Assembly: GCA_049889095.1 (NCBI GenBank)
Contig: JBLJFK010000011.1
DNA from: Ewingella sp049889095
GTDB lineage: Bacteria; Pseudomonadota; Gammaproteobacteria; Enterobacterales; Enterobacteriaceae
Strand: one strand, 5' to 3'
Length of the DNA: 64,000 nucleotides
Shown here: positions 23,647 through 32,780 of the stretch, piece by piece
Layout of the letters: each line of letters opens with the position of its first letter
Position numbering within the stretch: the stretch's first letter is position 1
Position numbers and translations under genes: made by a program
Notes under the pieces: model-generated
What the model was told of the DNA's origin: nothing
Database searches by the model: none
The model's input: the letters and a program-made list of their open reading frames with translations, nothing else

Positions 23647-24831
23647 ATGAATTCCCATTTAAAGGATTTCACCTTTTCCGCCGTGCTCGCCGGCTTTGTC
23701 GCGGTGATGGTCGGTTACACCAGTTCGGCGGCGATTATTTTCCAGGCTGCCGAGGCAGCGGGTGCCAGCGTGGCGCAAATCGGCAGTTGGCTGACGATGC
23801 TGGGCCTTGGAATGGGTATAACATCCATCGGGCTATCGCTCTGGTACCGCACACCGGTGGTCACGGCCTGGTCAACACCCGGTGCGGCGCTACTGGTCAC
23901 CAGCCTGCCCGGCACCTCAATTAACGACGCCATCGGGGTATTTATTTTCGCCACCGGGCTGATTCTGTTATGCGGCGTAACCGGCCTGTTCGCTCGCCTG
24001 ATGAAATATATTCCGCAAGCGCTGTCGGCAGCGATGCTTGGCGGCATTTTGCTGCGCTTCGGGCTGGATGCTTTCACTTCGCTGCAAAGCAATTTTCCGC
24101 TGGCGGGCGCGATGTGTCTGGTGTATTTGCTGGCCCGCCGCCTGCTCCCACGCTACGCGATTGTCCTGACGCTGGCTGTCGGGCTAATTGTCGCGGCGTG
24201 GCAGGGGGAAATCGCCTCACAGGATCAGGGCCAGAGCATGGCGTTTGCGATGCCAGAATTCATCATGCCGCACTTCACGCTCTCTGCGCTGCTGGGTATT
24301 GGTATTCCGTTTTTTGTCGTCACTATGGCATCGCAAAATGCGCCCGGCATTGCCACCCTGAAAGCGCACGGCTATAACCTGCCGGTGTCCCCTCTTATTT
24401 CATGGACGGCGCTGACTGCGTTGGTTTTGGCACCGTTCGGCGGTTTTACCTTCTGTATTGCCGCCATTACTGCCGCAATTTGCATGGGGGAAGATGTGCA
24501 TCCTGATCCCAAAAAACGCTATATCGCAGCCGTGGCAGCGGGAGGATTCTATCTGCTGGCCGGTCTGTTTGGCGGCTCGATTGGCATGCTATTTACCGCA
24601 TTGCCGACGCCGCTAATTCACACCATCGCCGGGCTGGCACTGCTGGGGACAATTTCCGGCAGCTTACACCGCGCACTGGCTGAAGAGAGTCAGCGCGATG
24701 CCGCCATCGTCACCTTCCTGATCACCGCTTCAGGTCTTTCGCTGCTCGGCATCGGTTCAGCCTTCTGGGGTTTGGTGGGTGGGGTGATCACGCACTTTAT
24801 TCTGAGTTACTCGCGCCAAAGAACGGTGTAA
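23647..24831 (+). CDS. ydcO: BenE-family benzoate/H+ symporter (YdcO)
   Basis: This 394-aa inner-membrane transporter has about 12 hydrophobic spans and the BenE motifs GYTSSAAIIFQAAEAAGAS, TPGAALL and CIAAITAAICMGEDVHPDP. It is divergent from sutR, the arrangement of E. coli ydcN-ydcO. AAGGA precedes the ATG at 23647. The true substrate of YdcO-type proteins is uncertain; aromatic acids are the family assumption. Confidence 0.92.
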   Translation: MNSHLKDFTFSAVLAGFVAVMVGYTSSAAIIFQAAEAAGASVAQIGSWLTMLGLGMGITSIGLSLWYRTPVVTAWSTPGAALLVTSLPGTSINDAIGVFIFATGLILLCGVTGLFARLMKYIPQALSAAMLGGILLRFGLDAFTSLQSNFPLAGAMCLVYLLARRLLPRYAIVLTLAVGLIVAAWQGEIASQDQGQSMAFAMPEFIMPHFTLSALLGIGIPFFVVTMASQNAPGIATLKAHGYNLPVSPLISWTALTALVLAPFGGFTFCIAAITAAICMGEDVHPDPKKRYIAAVAAGGFYLLAGLFGGSIGMLFTALPTPLIHTIAGLALLGTISGSLHRALAEESQRDAAIVTFLITASGLSLLGIGSAFWGLVGGVITHFILSYSRQRTV

Positions 24832-24882
24832 AAGTTGAGGTCGTTCAAGTTCTGAGTAACAGTTTTTCGTAACACGGCTTAA

Positions 24883-24898
24883 AGTGACTTTGATCACA
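24883..24898. promoter_or_regulatory. CRP-like site upstream of idnD
   Basis: AGTGA-CTTTGA-TCACA matches the CRP consensus TGTGA-N6-TCACA except for one base and is flanked by A and T runs. It lies about 81 bp before the idnD start, a plausible class I activator position. Confidence 0.65.
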
Positions 24899-24978
24899 TT
24901 TCTGTCCGGACAAACCCTCTTTACTGATGCCTAACCTGCCGTAAATGCTGTCGTCACGGCGTCAAATAAAGAGTGAAA

Positions 24979-26013
24979 ATGATGAATATTGACACCCAAT
25001 CCTGCGTCGTCACCGGTAAAAAAGATGTCTCCGTGGTCGATCAGACGATTGATTACCAGGGCCAGGGAACGCTGGTCAAAGTTACCCGTGGCGGTATCTG
25101 TGGCTCGGACCTGCACTATTATGAACACGGTCAGGTCGGCGATTTTAAAGTGCGTGAAGCCATGGTACTGGGCCATGAAGTGGTCGGCGTGGTCGAGCAA
25201 TCGGATACAGACCGCCTGAAACCGGGCCAAAAAGTGGCACTCAACCCCAGCAAACCATGCAAGGCCTGTAAATACTGTCTGTCCGGCGATGAGAACCAGT
25301 GCACCACCATGAAATTCTTCGGCAGCGCGATGTACTTCCCGCACATCAACGGCGCATTCACACAGTATAAAATCGTCGACAGCAGCCAGTGTATTCCCTT
25401 TGATAGCAAGGTCAGCGACCGCCTGATGGTATTCGCCGAGCCGCTGGCGGTCGCGATCCACGCCGTCAATCAGGCCGGAGATATTCAGGGAAAAACCGTG
25501 TTTGTTTCCGGTGTCGGCCCGATTGGTTGTCTGATTGTGCTGGCCGCTAAGGCAAAGGGCGCTGCTGAAATCATCGTAACCGACCCAAGTGAGCGCTGCC
25601 GTACACTGGCGCTGGCGGTCGGGGCAAGTAAAGCACTGGACGCCGCACAGGGCGATTTCTCCGCCTACCAGGCTGAGAAAGGCTTTTTCGATGTGTCCTT
25701 CGATGCCTCCGGCCACCCTTCTTCCATCCGCCGCTGTCTGGAAGTGACCCGTGCGCGCGGCACGCTGGTGCAGGTCGGTATGGGGCCGGTGGTGAATGAT
25801 TTCCCGCTGATGATGCTGATTGCCAAAGAGATTAACTGGGTCGGCAGCTTCCGCTTCACCGAAGAGTTCAACACGGCAGTAGAGTGGCTGGCGAATAAAA
25901 CCGTCGATCCTATGCCGCTGCTCTCCGCCGAGTTCCCACAGGAGAATTTGGTGGAAGCGCTGGAGTTCGCACTGGATAAATCTAAAGCATCAAAAGTGCA
26001 GTTGGTTTTCTAG
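24979..26013 (+). CDS. idnD: L-idonate 5-dehydrogenase-like zinc alcohol dehydrogenase
   Basis: This 344-aa medium-chain dehydrogenase is close to E. coli IdnD, which oxidises L-idonate to 5-ketogluconate with NAD(P). Catalytic zinc ligands appear in GGICGSD and GHEVVG. Structural zinc cysteines are in CKACKYCLSGDENQC. The Rossmann motif is SGVGPIGCL. ATG 24979 has AAAGAG upstream; the GTG at 24973 lies within that site. The partners idnO, idnT and idnR are not next to it, so it may act on another polyol acid. Confidence 0.85.
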   Translation: MMNIDTQSCVVTGKKDVSVVDQTIDYQGQGTLVKVTRGGICGSDLHYYEHGQVGDFKVREAMVLGHEVVGVVEQSDTDRLKPGQKVALNPSKPCKACKYCLSGDENQCTTMKFFGSAMYFPHINGAFTQYKIVDSSQCIPFDSKVSDRLMVFAEPLAVAIHAVNQAGDIQGKTVFVSGVGPIGCLIVLAAKAKGAAEIIVTDPSERCRTLALAVGASKALDAAQGDFSAYQAEKGFFDVSFDASGHPSSIRRCLEVTRARGTLVQVGMGPVVNDFPLMMLIAKEINWVGSFRFTEEFNTAVEWLANKTVDPMPLLSAEFPQENLVEALEFALDKSKASKVQLVF

Positions 26014-26057
26014 TCTGCAACTTTACTCACAATATTAAAACATCGTTTCATTTTATG

Positions 26058-26095
26058 ATGTCCTCCTGATTTTTACTTTCACGAGGACATTTTTT
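26058..26095 (+). promoter_or_regulatory. Terminator-like hairpin that contains the ribosome site of the next gene
   Basis: ATGTCCTC / GAGGACAT form an 8-bp stem with a 17-nt loop, followed by six T residues and directly by the ATG at 26096. The right arm GAGGA is also the best Shine-Dalgarno sequence for that ATG, eight bases away. The hairpin can therefore end idnD transcription and mask translation of the next gene. Confidence 0.65.
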
Positions 26096-26692
26096 ATGCA
26101 AAAGGACAACGCGAAGAAACAGGTCGCATTGCTGCTGGCTGATGGATTTGAAGAAGGCGAAGCGGTGATCGTGCTCGATATTCTGGAGCGGCTGGAGATT
26201 CAGGTCACAACGCTGGCCTGTCAGGAAGACCAGACCCTGCGCAGTTATCACGGTATTCAGATGCAGGCCAATCAGCGACTGAGCGCACAAGGCGACCGCC
26301 TGTTTGATGCGGTGGTGATGCCTGGTGGACCGGAAGGCTCAATGGCGCTGGCGGCCAGCAAAGAGGTGGTGGAATTTGTCCGCCGCCACGACGAGGCCGG
26401 TAAACTGATTTGTCCGCTGTGTTCTGCGGCCGCGCGCGTGCTGGGCGGTAACGGCCTGTTAAAAGGGCGACGTTATGTCTGTTCCGGCGATTTATACCAA
26501 GACGTCAACGATGGCGTATATGTGAATCAGCGCTTCGTCGAAGACAGTAATTTGCTCAGCGGTAAAGGCTTAGGATTGGCGTTCGATTTTGCTTTCCAGC
26601 TGGCCTACCGTCTGACAGGCAACGCCGAAGCCACCAATTTCCAGGCCGATCATATCGATTATCACCACTGGCGTGCCGATCAAAAATGCTGA
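26096..26692 (+). CDS. DJ-1/PfpI family protein
   Basis: This 198-aa protein has the DJ-1/PfpI fold: VALLLADGFEEGEAV with Glu near residues 19-20, VVMPGGPEGS, and the nucleophile elbow ICPLCSAAARVL with Cys109 as the likely reactive cysteine. Family members include chaperone/deglycase-type proteins (YajL, Hsp31) and intracellular proteases; the exact role is not set by sequence. Its ribosome site lies inside a terminator hairpin. The isochorismatase-type gene follows at 117 bp. Confidence 0.85.
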   Translation: MQKDNAKKQVALLLADGFEEGEAVIVLDILERLEIQVTTLACQEDQTLRSYHGIQMQANQRLSAQGDRLFDAVVMPGGPEGSMALAASKEVVEFVRRHDEAGKLICPLCSAAARVLGGNGLLKGRRYVCSGDLYQDVNDGVYVNQRFVEDSNLLSGKGLGLAFDFAFQLAYRLTGNAEATNFQADHIDYHHWRADQKC

Positions 26693-26809
26693 TCTGACGG
26701 CGGGCGGCGCAGGTCGTCCGCCCCGGTCACTATCGTGTCCGTTTTTGGCATTCTTCCATCATTATTTCTGGCGCACACTGGTTTCACACTTACCAGATGG
26801 AGTCCGAAA

Positions 26810-27364
26810 ATGACTAAAAGTGCCCTGTTAAATATCGATGTTCAACGCTCATTCGAGCATCGCCCTTTCTGGCAGGAAGACGACCTTCCTGCATTTCAGC
26901 GTGCGCTTAGCCGCCTGATTGACGGCTGCCAGACGCGTAATATCCCGATCGTAGATGTGTTTCACGTTAATCCCGAAGGTGTGTTTTCGCTGGAGTCCGG
27001 ATTGGTGACGCCGATGACCTTCCTCAGCCACACGCCACAAAAAACGGTTCACAAGCACGTGCACAATGCGCTGCTGGAGTCCGGTCTGGACACATGGCTG
27101 CGCGAACAAGGTATTACGCATTTGATCATCGCCGGCCTGCGCACCGAACAGTGCTGCGAAACCACGACCCGCGTGGCGTCGGACACCGGATATAAAGTGA
27201 CGTTCGTGACCGAAGCCACTATGACCTTCCCGATGGCACACGCCGACGGCGAAGTGTTTTCTACCGCGGCCATCAAGCGCCATACCGAACTGGTGCTGGC
27301 CGATCGCTTCGCGACCATTACCGACGTTGACGGCGCGCTGGCGGAACTCGACCTGGCTGTGTGA
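26810..27364 (+). CDS. Isochorismatase-family cysteine hydrolase
   Basis: This 184-aa hydrolase has the family triad visible as Asp10 (NIDVQ), Lys82 (TVHKHVHNAL) and Cys115 (RTEQCCETTT). Family members cleave amides or vinyl ethers (nicotinamidase, N-carbamoyl hydrolases, isochorismatase). GGAG precedes ATG 26810. A GlxA-like AraC regulator starts 39 bp after its stop, a frequent pairing in which the regulator controls the hydrolase. Confidence 0.87.
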   Translation: MTKSALLNIDVQRSFEHRPFWQEDDLPAFQRALSRLIDGCQTRNIPIVDVFHVNPEGVFSLESGLVTPMTFLSHTPQKTVHKHVHNALLESGLDTWLREQGITHLIIAGLRTEQCCETTTRVASDTGYKVTFVTEATMTFPMAHADGEVFSTAAIKRHTELVLADRFATITDVDGALAELDLAV

Positions 27365-27403
27365 AGATGATGTTTTGGTAGCCTATGTAATAAAGAGACT
27401 TCT

Positions 27404-28318
27404 ATGGCGCAAGACATCTATTTCGTTACGCTGCCGGGCGTCATGGCGCTCGACCTGGCCGGTCCAGCAGAAGCGTTACGGTTGGCCGGGCAGTTTCGGC
27501 TGCACTACATCAGCCCGCAGACGGAGGCCGAAATGTCTACCGGTCTGGTCGTCGGGCGGCTGCAACCGCTGCCGGATCGTCTTGCGGCGGACAGCATTGT
27601 CATTGTGCCCGGCGTTGAGCATTCCGCAGAAAACTTCGTCAGCCCAGTCGCTATGATCACACGCGACTGGCTGAGCCTGCAAAAAACCGCTATCGAACGG
27701 GGCGATCTGACGCTGGTGTGTATCTGCTCCGGCAGCCTGCTGGCCGGTCAGGCCGGTCTACTCGATGGCTACCAGTGCACCACTCATCATGACGTGATCG
27801 CCCGTCTGCGTCAGCAGGTGCCGACCGCGCAGGTGAAAGATAACCGGATTTTCGTCGAAGACCGTTTTGTACTGACCAGCGCCGGGATCACGGCAGGTAT
27901 CGATCTTGCACTGCACATTATTTCCAGCCGTTTGGGTGCGCAGGCTGCGCTGGATGTCGCCCGCGAGATGGTGGTCTATTTCCGCCGCGCAGGCGATGAC
28001 CCACAACTGTCGCCGTGGCTGCGCTACCGTAATCACCTACATCCAGCCGTACACCGCGCGCAAAACCTGATGGCCGCTGAGCCGGAATCTTCATGGCAGG
28101 TAGAAGAGGTCGCCGCCAAATCCCATGTCAGCAGCCGACACCTCACCCGCCTTTTCAAGCAGCATCTGGGGATCAGCGTGCGCGACTACCACGAACAACT
28201 GCGTATCGCCGTCGCCAGCCAACGCCTACAACAGGGTCTGGGCATCGAGAAAGCCGCACTGGCGGCAGGTTTTTCTTCCGGCAGACAGTTACGGCGGGCG
28301 CAGGAGAGATGGGGATGA
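27404..28318 (+). CDS. GlxA-like AraC-family regulator (GATase1-like sensor domain)
   Basis: This 304-aa regulator joins an N-terminal DJ-1/PfpI-like domain (YFVTLPGVMALDLAGPAEAL...CICSGSLLAGQAGLLDG, with Cys in the elbow position) to a C-terminal AraC HTH domain (WQVEEVAAKSHVSSRHLTRLFKQHLG, then IEKAALAAGFSSGRQLRRA). The type senses small metabolites. It likely controls the adjacent isochorismatase-type gene. It ends three bases from the convergent wecH stop. Confidence 0.9.
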   Translation: MAQDIYFVTLPGVMALDLAGPAEALRLAGQFRLHYISPQTEAEMSTGLVVGRLQPLPDRLAADSIVIVPGVEHSAENFVSPVAMITRDWLSLQKTAIERGDLTLVCICSGSLLAGQAGLLDGYQCTTHHDVIARLRQQVPTAQVKDNRIFVEDRFVLTSAGITAGIDLALHIISSRLGAQAALDVAREMVVYFRRAGDDPQLSPWLRYRNHLHPAVHRAQNLMAAEPESSWQVEEVAAKSHVSSRHLTRLFKQHLGISVRDYHEQLRIAVASQRLQQGLGIEKAALAAGFSSGRQLRRAQERWG

Positions 28319-28321
28319 GAG

Positions 28322-29317
28322 TCAACTCACCCACTTTCGCGTATCCACTTTTCCCAACAATATCGCCAGCCCCAGGCTGCCAAACAGACCGCAGGTAAAC
28401 AGGAAAGCGATGTTAACCAGCGGCCACTGAGGGAAGCCAATATGCGCAGCACGCAAGCCAATGACGATCAGCGCGTGAAAACCGTAGATCGGCAAAGAAT
28501 AGCGGGAGATCAGCGCTAATCCCGGCAGGATACGCTCGGATAAGCTATTTTTGACGATAACATATAAGGAAAGGGCGGAGACGAACACCAGCGGGCCACA
28601 ATAGACGTAGAAGGTGTCGGCAAAGTTCTGGTTTACCAACGACTGATATCGGGTTCCCCAGGCAATACCCAGCGTGCTCAGCGTAAACAGGCTCGCAGCC
28701 GCCACGGTGATACCGGTTTTTTGCGTATTCATCATTCCTATGGCGCGGCCCATCAGCGCATAGAGCAGATAATAGAAGGTATCGCCGCTAATATAGAGAT
28801 CGAGGGGCAAAAGATGGAACCCCTGCCAGTTCAGAACCGGCAACTGCGGGTTAGCCAGCACGCCGAGCAAAATCCCTGCCACCAGCACATAACTTCCCGC
28901 GACCTCTTTCACTCTGATGAACGGTGAAAGCAGGTAGATCACCACAATCGCGTAAAAGAACCAAAGGTGATAAAACACCGGCTTTTGCAGGATATACCGC
29001 AGGGAAGGCCAAAAACCGATATTTGTCAGGCCGTAGATATAAATCAGCGATATCACGCTGTAAAACAGCAGACATAATCCCACGCGCAAAAAATGACGTT
29101 TAGCGGCACTTTTCTCGCCAAAAAACAGATAACCGGAAATCATAAAAAACAACGGTACGCAGACCCGGGAGGCGGAATTAAGCAGGTTCGCTACCGTCCA
29201 TTCAACATCATGGATCGCCTGAAAATTCACCACCTGCGCAGTGCTGGCGTGGATCATCACCACCATCATGCAAGCGATGGCACGCAGGTTATCTATCCAA
29301 CTGATTTTCTGACTCAT
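28322..29317 (-). CDS. wecH: O-acetyltransferase WecH (YiaH)
   Basis: This 331-aa integral-membrane acyltransferase (acyltransferase-3 family, about ten spans) matches E. coli WecH, which adds O-acetyl groups to enterobacterial common antigen. Conserved blocks are WIDNLRAIACMMVVMIHAST, LNSASRVCVPLFFMISGYLFFGEKSA, LQKPVFYHLWFFYAIVVIYL and ISRYSLPIYGFHAL. The conserved histidine of the family is in VMIHAS. In E. coli it lies next to glyQS; here it is 23 kb away. Confidence 0.93.
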   Translation of the reverse strand: MSQKISWIDNLRAIACMMVVMIHASTAQVVNFQAIHDVEWTVANLLNSASRVCVPLFFMISGYLFFGEKSAAKRHFLRVGLCLLFYSVISLIYIYGLTNIGFWPSLRYILQKPVFYHLWFFYAIVVIYLLSPFIRVKEVAGSYVLVAGILLGVLANPQLPVLNWQGFHLLPLDLYISGDTFYYLLYALMGRAIGMMNTQKTGITVAAASLFTLSTLGIAWGTRYQSLVNQNFADTFYVYCGPLVFVSALSLYVIVKNSLSERILPGLALISRYSLPIYGFHALIVIGLRAAHIGFPQWPLVNIAFLFTCGLFGSLGLAILLGKVDTRKWVS

Positions 29318-29582
29318 TGACGGCCCATTCCTTCTCCCGGCGGAGGTTTTATTGCGCTGTGGGCAGGTTAATCAGCTTTGCTGCCGCTAACAAGCTATAA
29401 ACCATTAACTCAGAAAGTGCTTAACGCCAAAAAGGTTGATTGCGTTACGCTCAATAAATCTGCAAAATGGCCACCATCACTGCCTCCGCTTGCGTTACCC
29501 GCCCGGACAGTCCCTATTTTTTTGCTACTGGTTTTCTCATTAATTTTCAAATCATTAGCCTTACGTCTGTGAAATAAAAACA

Positions 29583-30821
29583 ATGCATAATTCTCCAAAT
29601 ACTGCGTCCCTTTTGGGACGTCGGGCTCTGCTGTTCCCTCTGTGCCTGGTGCTTTTTGAATTCGCTACTTATATCGGCAACGATATGATTCAGCCCGGTA
29701 TGCTGGCGGTGGTGGCGGGTTTTAACGCCGGGGAAGAGTGGGTGCCTACCTCAATGACCGCCTATTTAGCCGGCGGTATGTTCCTGCAATGGCTGCTCGG
29801 ACCGCTGTCTGACCGGCGCGGACGCCGCCCGGTAATGTTGGTTGGTGTCGGCTTTTTCATCATCACCTGTCTGGCGATTTTATTCGTGCAAAGCATCGAA
29901 CAATTTATGGTAATGCGCTTCCTGCAAGGTATCAGCCTGTGCTTTATTGGCGCAGTGGGTTACGCAGCGATTCAGGAGTCTTTCGAAGAGTCGGTGTGTA
30001 TTAAAATCACCGCAATGATGGCCAACGTGGCGCTGATCGCTCCGCTGCTCGGGCCTTTGGCTGGTGCGGCGCTGGTACAGTTCGCCCCCTGGGAAACCAT
30101 GTTCGTACTGTTCGCTGTTCTGGCTGCGATAGCCTTCTGGGGATTGTGGAAATCCATGCCAGAAACCGCCTCACGCCTTGGCGAAGCCTTCTCGATGAAA
30201 AGCCTGTGGAATGATTATAAAGAGGTGCTGAGAAACCGTCAGTTCCTGTGTGGCGCATTGGCGATTGGCTTTGCCAGTTTGCCGCTGCTGGCGTGGATCG
30301 CACAGTCACCGGTGATTTTAATCAGTGGCGAAGGTCTGCCTCCGTTTGAATATGGTTTGTTGCAGGTACCGATTTTCGGCGCGCTGATTATCGGTAACAT
30401 AACGCTGGCGAAACTGACCGGCAAGCGCAGCGTTGAGCAGTTAATCAAGCTGGGTGCCGGGCCGATGATTGTCGGCCTGATCATCGCTGCGGCAGCAACC
30501 CTGCTCTCTGGCCATGCCTATCTGTGGATGACCGCCGGGCTGAGCTTCTACGCTTTCGGTATTGGCGTGGCGAACGCCGGTCTGTACCGCCTGACACTGT
30601 TCTCCAGCAGTATGAGTAAAGGTACGGTTTCTGCCGCAATGGGGATGATCAGCATGATGGTATTTACCTTAGGCATCGAACTGGCAAAAGTGGCTTACGT
30701 CGGGGGTGGCAGCGGGTTGTTCAATCTGTTCAATCTAATCAGCGGCCTGTGCTGGCTGGCGCTGGTCGCGGTGTTTATCCGCCGACGTCAGGTGTTTGTG
30801 GCACCGAATAACGCGGCTTAA
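29583..30821 (+). CDS. mdfA: Multidrug efflux MFS transporter MdfA
   Basis: This 412-aa, 12-span proton antiporter matches E. coli MdfA throughout. The membrane-embedded acidic residue Glu26 in LFEFATYIGNDM, essential for cation drugs, is kept. The MFS motif A region (GPLSDRRGRRPVML) and QGISLCFIGAVGYAAIQESFE are also present. It exports chloramphenicol, ethidium and quaternary amines and supports alkaline pH growth in E. coli. The ribosome site before ATG 29583 is weak. A large palindrome follows the stop. Confidence 0.94.
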   Translation: MHNSPNTASLLGRRALLFPLCLVLFEFATYIGNDMIQPGMLAVVAGFNAGEEWVPTSMTAYLAGGMFLQWLLGPLSDRRGRRPVMLVGVGFFIITCLAILFVQSIEQFMVMRFLQGISLCFIGAVGYAAIQESFEESVCIKITAMMANVALIAPLLGPLAGAALVQFAPWETMFVLFAVLAAIAFWGLWKSMPETASRLGEAFSMKSLWNDYKEVLRNRQFLCGALAIGFASLPLLAWIAQSPVILISGEGLPPFEYGLLQVPIFGALIIGNITLAKLTGKRSVEQLIKLGAGPMIVGLIIAAAATLLSGHAYLWMTAGLSFYAFGIGVANAGLYRLTLFSSSMSKGTVSAAMGMISMMVFTLGIELAKVAYVGGGSGLFNLFNLISGLCWLALVAVFIRRRQVFVAPNNAA

Positions 30822-30831
30822 GCATTAAATA

Positions 30832-30868
30832 AAAGCGCCAATGGCGAATAACAGAACCATTGGCGCAG
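30832..30868 (+). terminator. Hairpin after mdfA
   Basis: GCGCCAATGG and CCATTGGCGC form a 10-bp perfect stem around a 12-base loop 13 bp after the mdfA stop. There is no T-run, so it may act as RNA stabiliser rather than terminator. Confidence 0.55.
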
Positions 30869-30872
30869 CGCG

Positions 30873-30940
30873 TTTCAGCGCGGCAGCACCCGGAGCGTAC
30901 TTAAAGTACGTGAGGAGTGCGAGCACTGCCCAAGCTGAAA
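30873..30940. repeat. 68-bp palindromic intergenic repeat (ERIC-like)
   Basis: Nested arms TTTCAGC/GCTGAAA, GGCAG/CTGCC and GTAC/GTAC share one centre near 30906. The core CCCGGAGCGTACTTAAAGTA resembles the nested palindrome of ERIC-type repeats. It lies between the convergent mdfA and aldB genes. Confidence 0.6.
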
Positions 30941-30953
30941 TTAGCAAGCAGGC

Positions 30954-32492
30954 TCAGAAAAGGCCCATCGGTTTGTCAGAGTACGAGACCAGCAGGCACT
31001 TGGTTTGCTGATAATGATCCAGCATCATCTTGTGCGTTTCCCGCCCAATCCCTGACTGTTTGTAACCACCGAACGCGGCATGTGCAGGATAGGCGTGATA
31101 ACAGTTGGTCCATACGCGCCCGGCCTGCAAGTTACGCCCCATGTGATAGGCTACGTTACCGTCGCGGCTCCAGACGCCCGCACCTAACCCGTACGCCGTG
31201 TCATTGGCGATCTCCAGCGCTTCCTTCATATCTTTAAAAGTCGTCACCGCCAGTACCGGTCCGAAGATCTCCTCCTGGAATACCCGCATGTTATTTTTAC
31301 CCAGCAGGATAGTCGGTTGCAGGTAGTAACCTTCGTTGAGTGCTCCTTCCAGTTTTTTCTTCGCACCACCGGTCAGTACCTGCGCACCTTCTTTTTTACC
31401 GATTTCGATGTAATCCAGAATGGTTTTCATCTGCCCGGCAGAGACCTGCGCACCCATCTGCGTTTCAGCATCTAACGGGTTGCCGGTCTTGATGGCTTCC
31501 ACACGTTTGATGGCCCTTTCCATAAAGCGATCGTAAATCGATTCCTGCACCAACGCGCGGCTTGGACAGGTACAGACTTCACCCTGATTGAATGCAAACA
31601 ACGCGAAACCTTCCAGCGCTTTGTCGAAGAAGGAGTCTTCTTTGTCCATGACATCGGCGAAGAAAATATTCGGCGATTTGCCACCCAGCTCCAGCGTGGC
31701 CGGGATCAGGTTCTGCGCCGCATAACCGGCGATCTGCTGACCAACTTCGGTCGAACCGGTAAAAGCCACTTTGGCGATACGTTTTGAGGTCGCAAGATAC
31801 TCACCAATCTCGCCACCCGCGCCGTTCACCACGTTGATCACGCCCGGCGGCAGGATGTCTTTCACCAGGTCCATCAGCAACAGTACCGAGAGCGGTGTAA
31901 GCTTGGCCGGTTTGAGCACCACACAGTTACCGGCAGCCAGCGCCGGCGCCATTTTCCAGCAGGCCATCAGCAGCGGGAAGTTCCACGGAATAATTTGCGC
32001 CACCACGCCCAGCGGCTCATGGAAATGGTAGGCCACGGTTTCACTGTCTATTTCACTGATGCCGCCTTCCTGCGCGCGAACACAGGCGGCGAAATAGCGG
32101 AAATGGTCGATGGCGAGCGGCACATCTGCACCGGTGGTTTCACGGATAGGTTTACCGTTGTCCCAGGTTTCAGCATTAGCCAGCAGCTCAAGATTCTGCT
32201 CCATGCGATCGGCCACCCGGTTCAAAATGTTGGCGCGTTCCTGTACCGAACGCTTGCCCCATGCGGCTTTGGCATCGTGCGCTGCGTCCAACGCCAGCTC
32301 CACATCCTCCTTGCTTGAACTGGCGACTTCACACAGTGCTTCGCCGGTGATCGGCGTCAGATTGGAATAGTATTTCCCCTTTACCGGCGCGACCCATTCA
32401 CCGCCGATAAAGTTATCGTAGCGTTTTTGTAATTTGAGCGGGAAACCGTACTCTTCCGGTTTAACCACCTGAGGGTTTTTGTCATAAGCCAT
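30954..32492 (-). CDS. aldB: Aldehyde dehydrogenase AldB
   Basis: This 512-aa NAD(P)-dependent aldehyde dehydrogenase has the same length as E. coli AldB and near-identical blocks: WNFPLLMACWKMAPALAAGN, ELGGKSPNIFFADVM with the general-base Glu, and the nucleophile in NQGEVCTCPSRAL. The C-terminus KPMGLF matches. It removes acetaldehyde and other alcohol-derived aldehydes. The ATG at 32492 has AAGGA at eight bases. A 40-codon upstream extension is in frame but has no family similarity. The N-terminal start MAYDKN fits the ExaC/AldB group. Confidence 0.94.
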   Translation of the reverse strand: MAYDKNPQVVKPEEYGFPLKLQKRYDNFIGGEWVAPVKGKYYSNLTPITGEALCEVASSSKEDVELALDAAHDAKAAWGKRSVQERANILNRVADRMEQNLELLANAETWDNGKPIRETTGADVPLAIDHFRYFAACVRAQEGGISEIDSETVAYHFHEPLGVVAQIIPWNFPLLMACWKMAPALAAGNCVVLKPAKLTPLSVLLLMDLVKDILPPGVINVVNGAGGEIGEYLATSKRIAKVAFTGSTEVGQQIAGYAAQNLIPATLELGGKSPNIFFADVMDKEDSFFDKALEGFALFAFNQGEVCTCPSRALVQESIYDRFMERAIKRVEAIKTGNPLDAETQMGAQVSAGQMKTILDYIEIGKKEGAQVLTGGAKKKLEGALNEGYYLQPTILLGKNNMRVFQEEIFGPVLAVTTFKDMKEALEIANDTAYGLGAGVWSRDGNVAYHMGRNLQAGRVWTNCYHAYPAHAAFGGYKQSGIGRETHKMMLDHYQQTKCLLVSYSDKPMGLF

Positions 32493-32780
32493 GATAATGA
32501 TCCTTATGCTGCATCGGTCGTAGGGGAATAAAGAAAGCAGTGCGCTGCATAAAGCGTAGGCAGTGGAGAAAGAACTGGCGGGATCTAAAGAGAACTCTTC
32601 GAGCCGCCTCACAACTTTTCAACGAGAGGCGCACGGAATGATTAAGCAGGCGGTTACAGCGGCTTTCCGCAAATAAGAACTGGCGTAGCTGCCAATCAAC
32701 TTCATCACGCCTTCGTTAATTTCTGACAAGCCTGATAAAGCTGGCAGCCACGCAGGGTTTTATCTGCGAGCTGCTTTAAG

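Noticed and set aside
29378..29572. 64-codon leader peptide before mdfA
   Set aside because: It ends 10 bp before mdfA but has no ribosome site and no stalling motif or paired structures that I can support.
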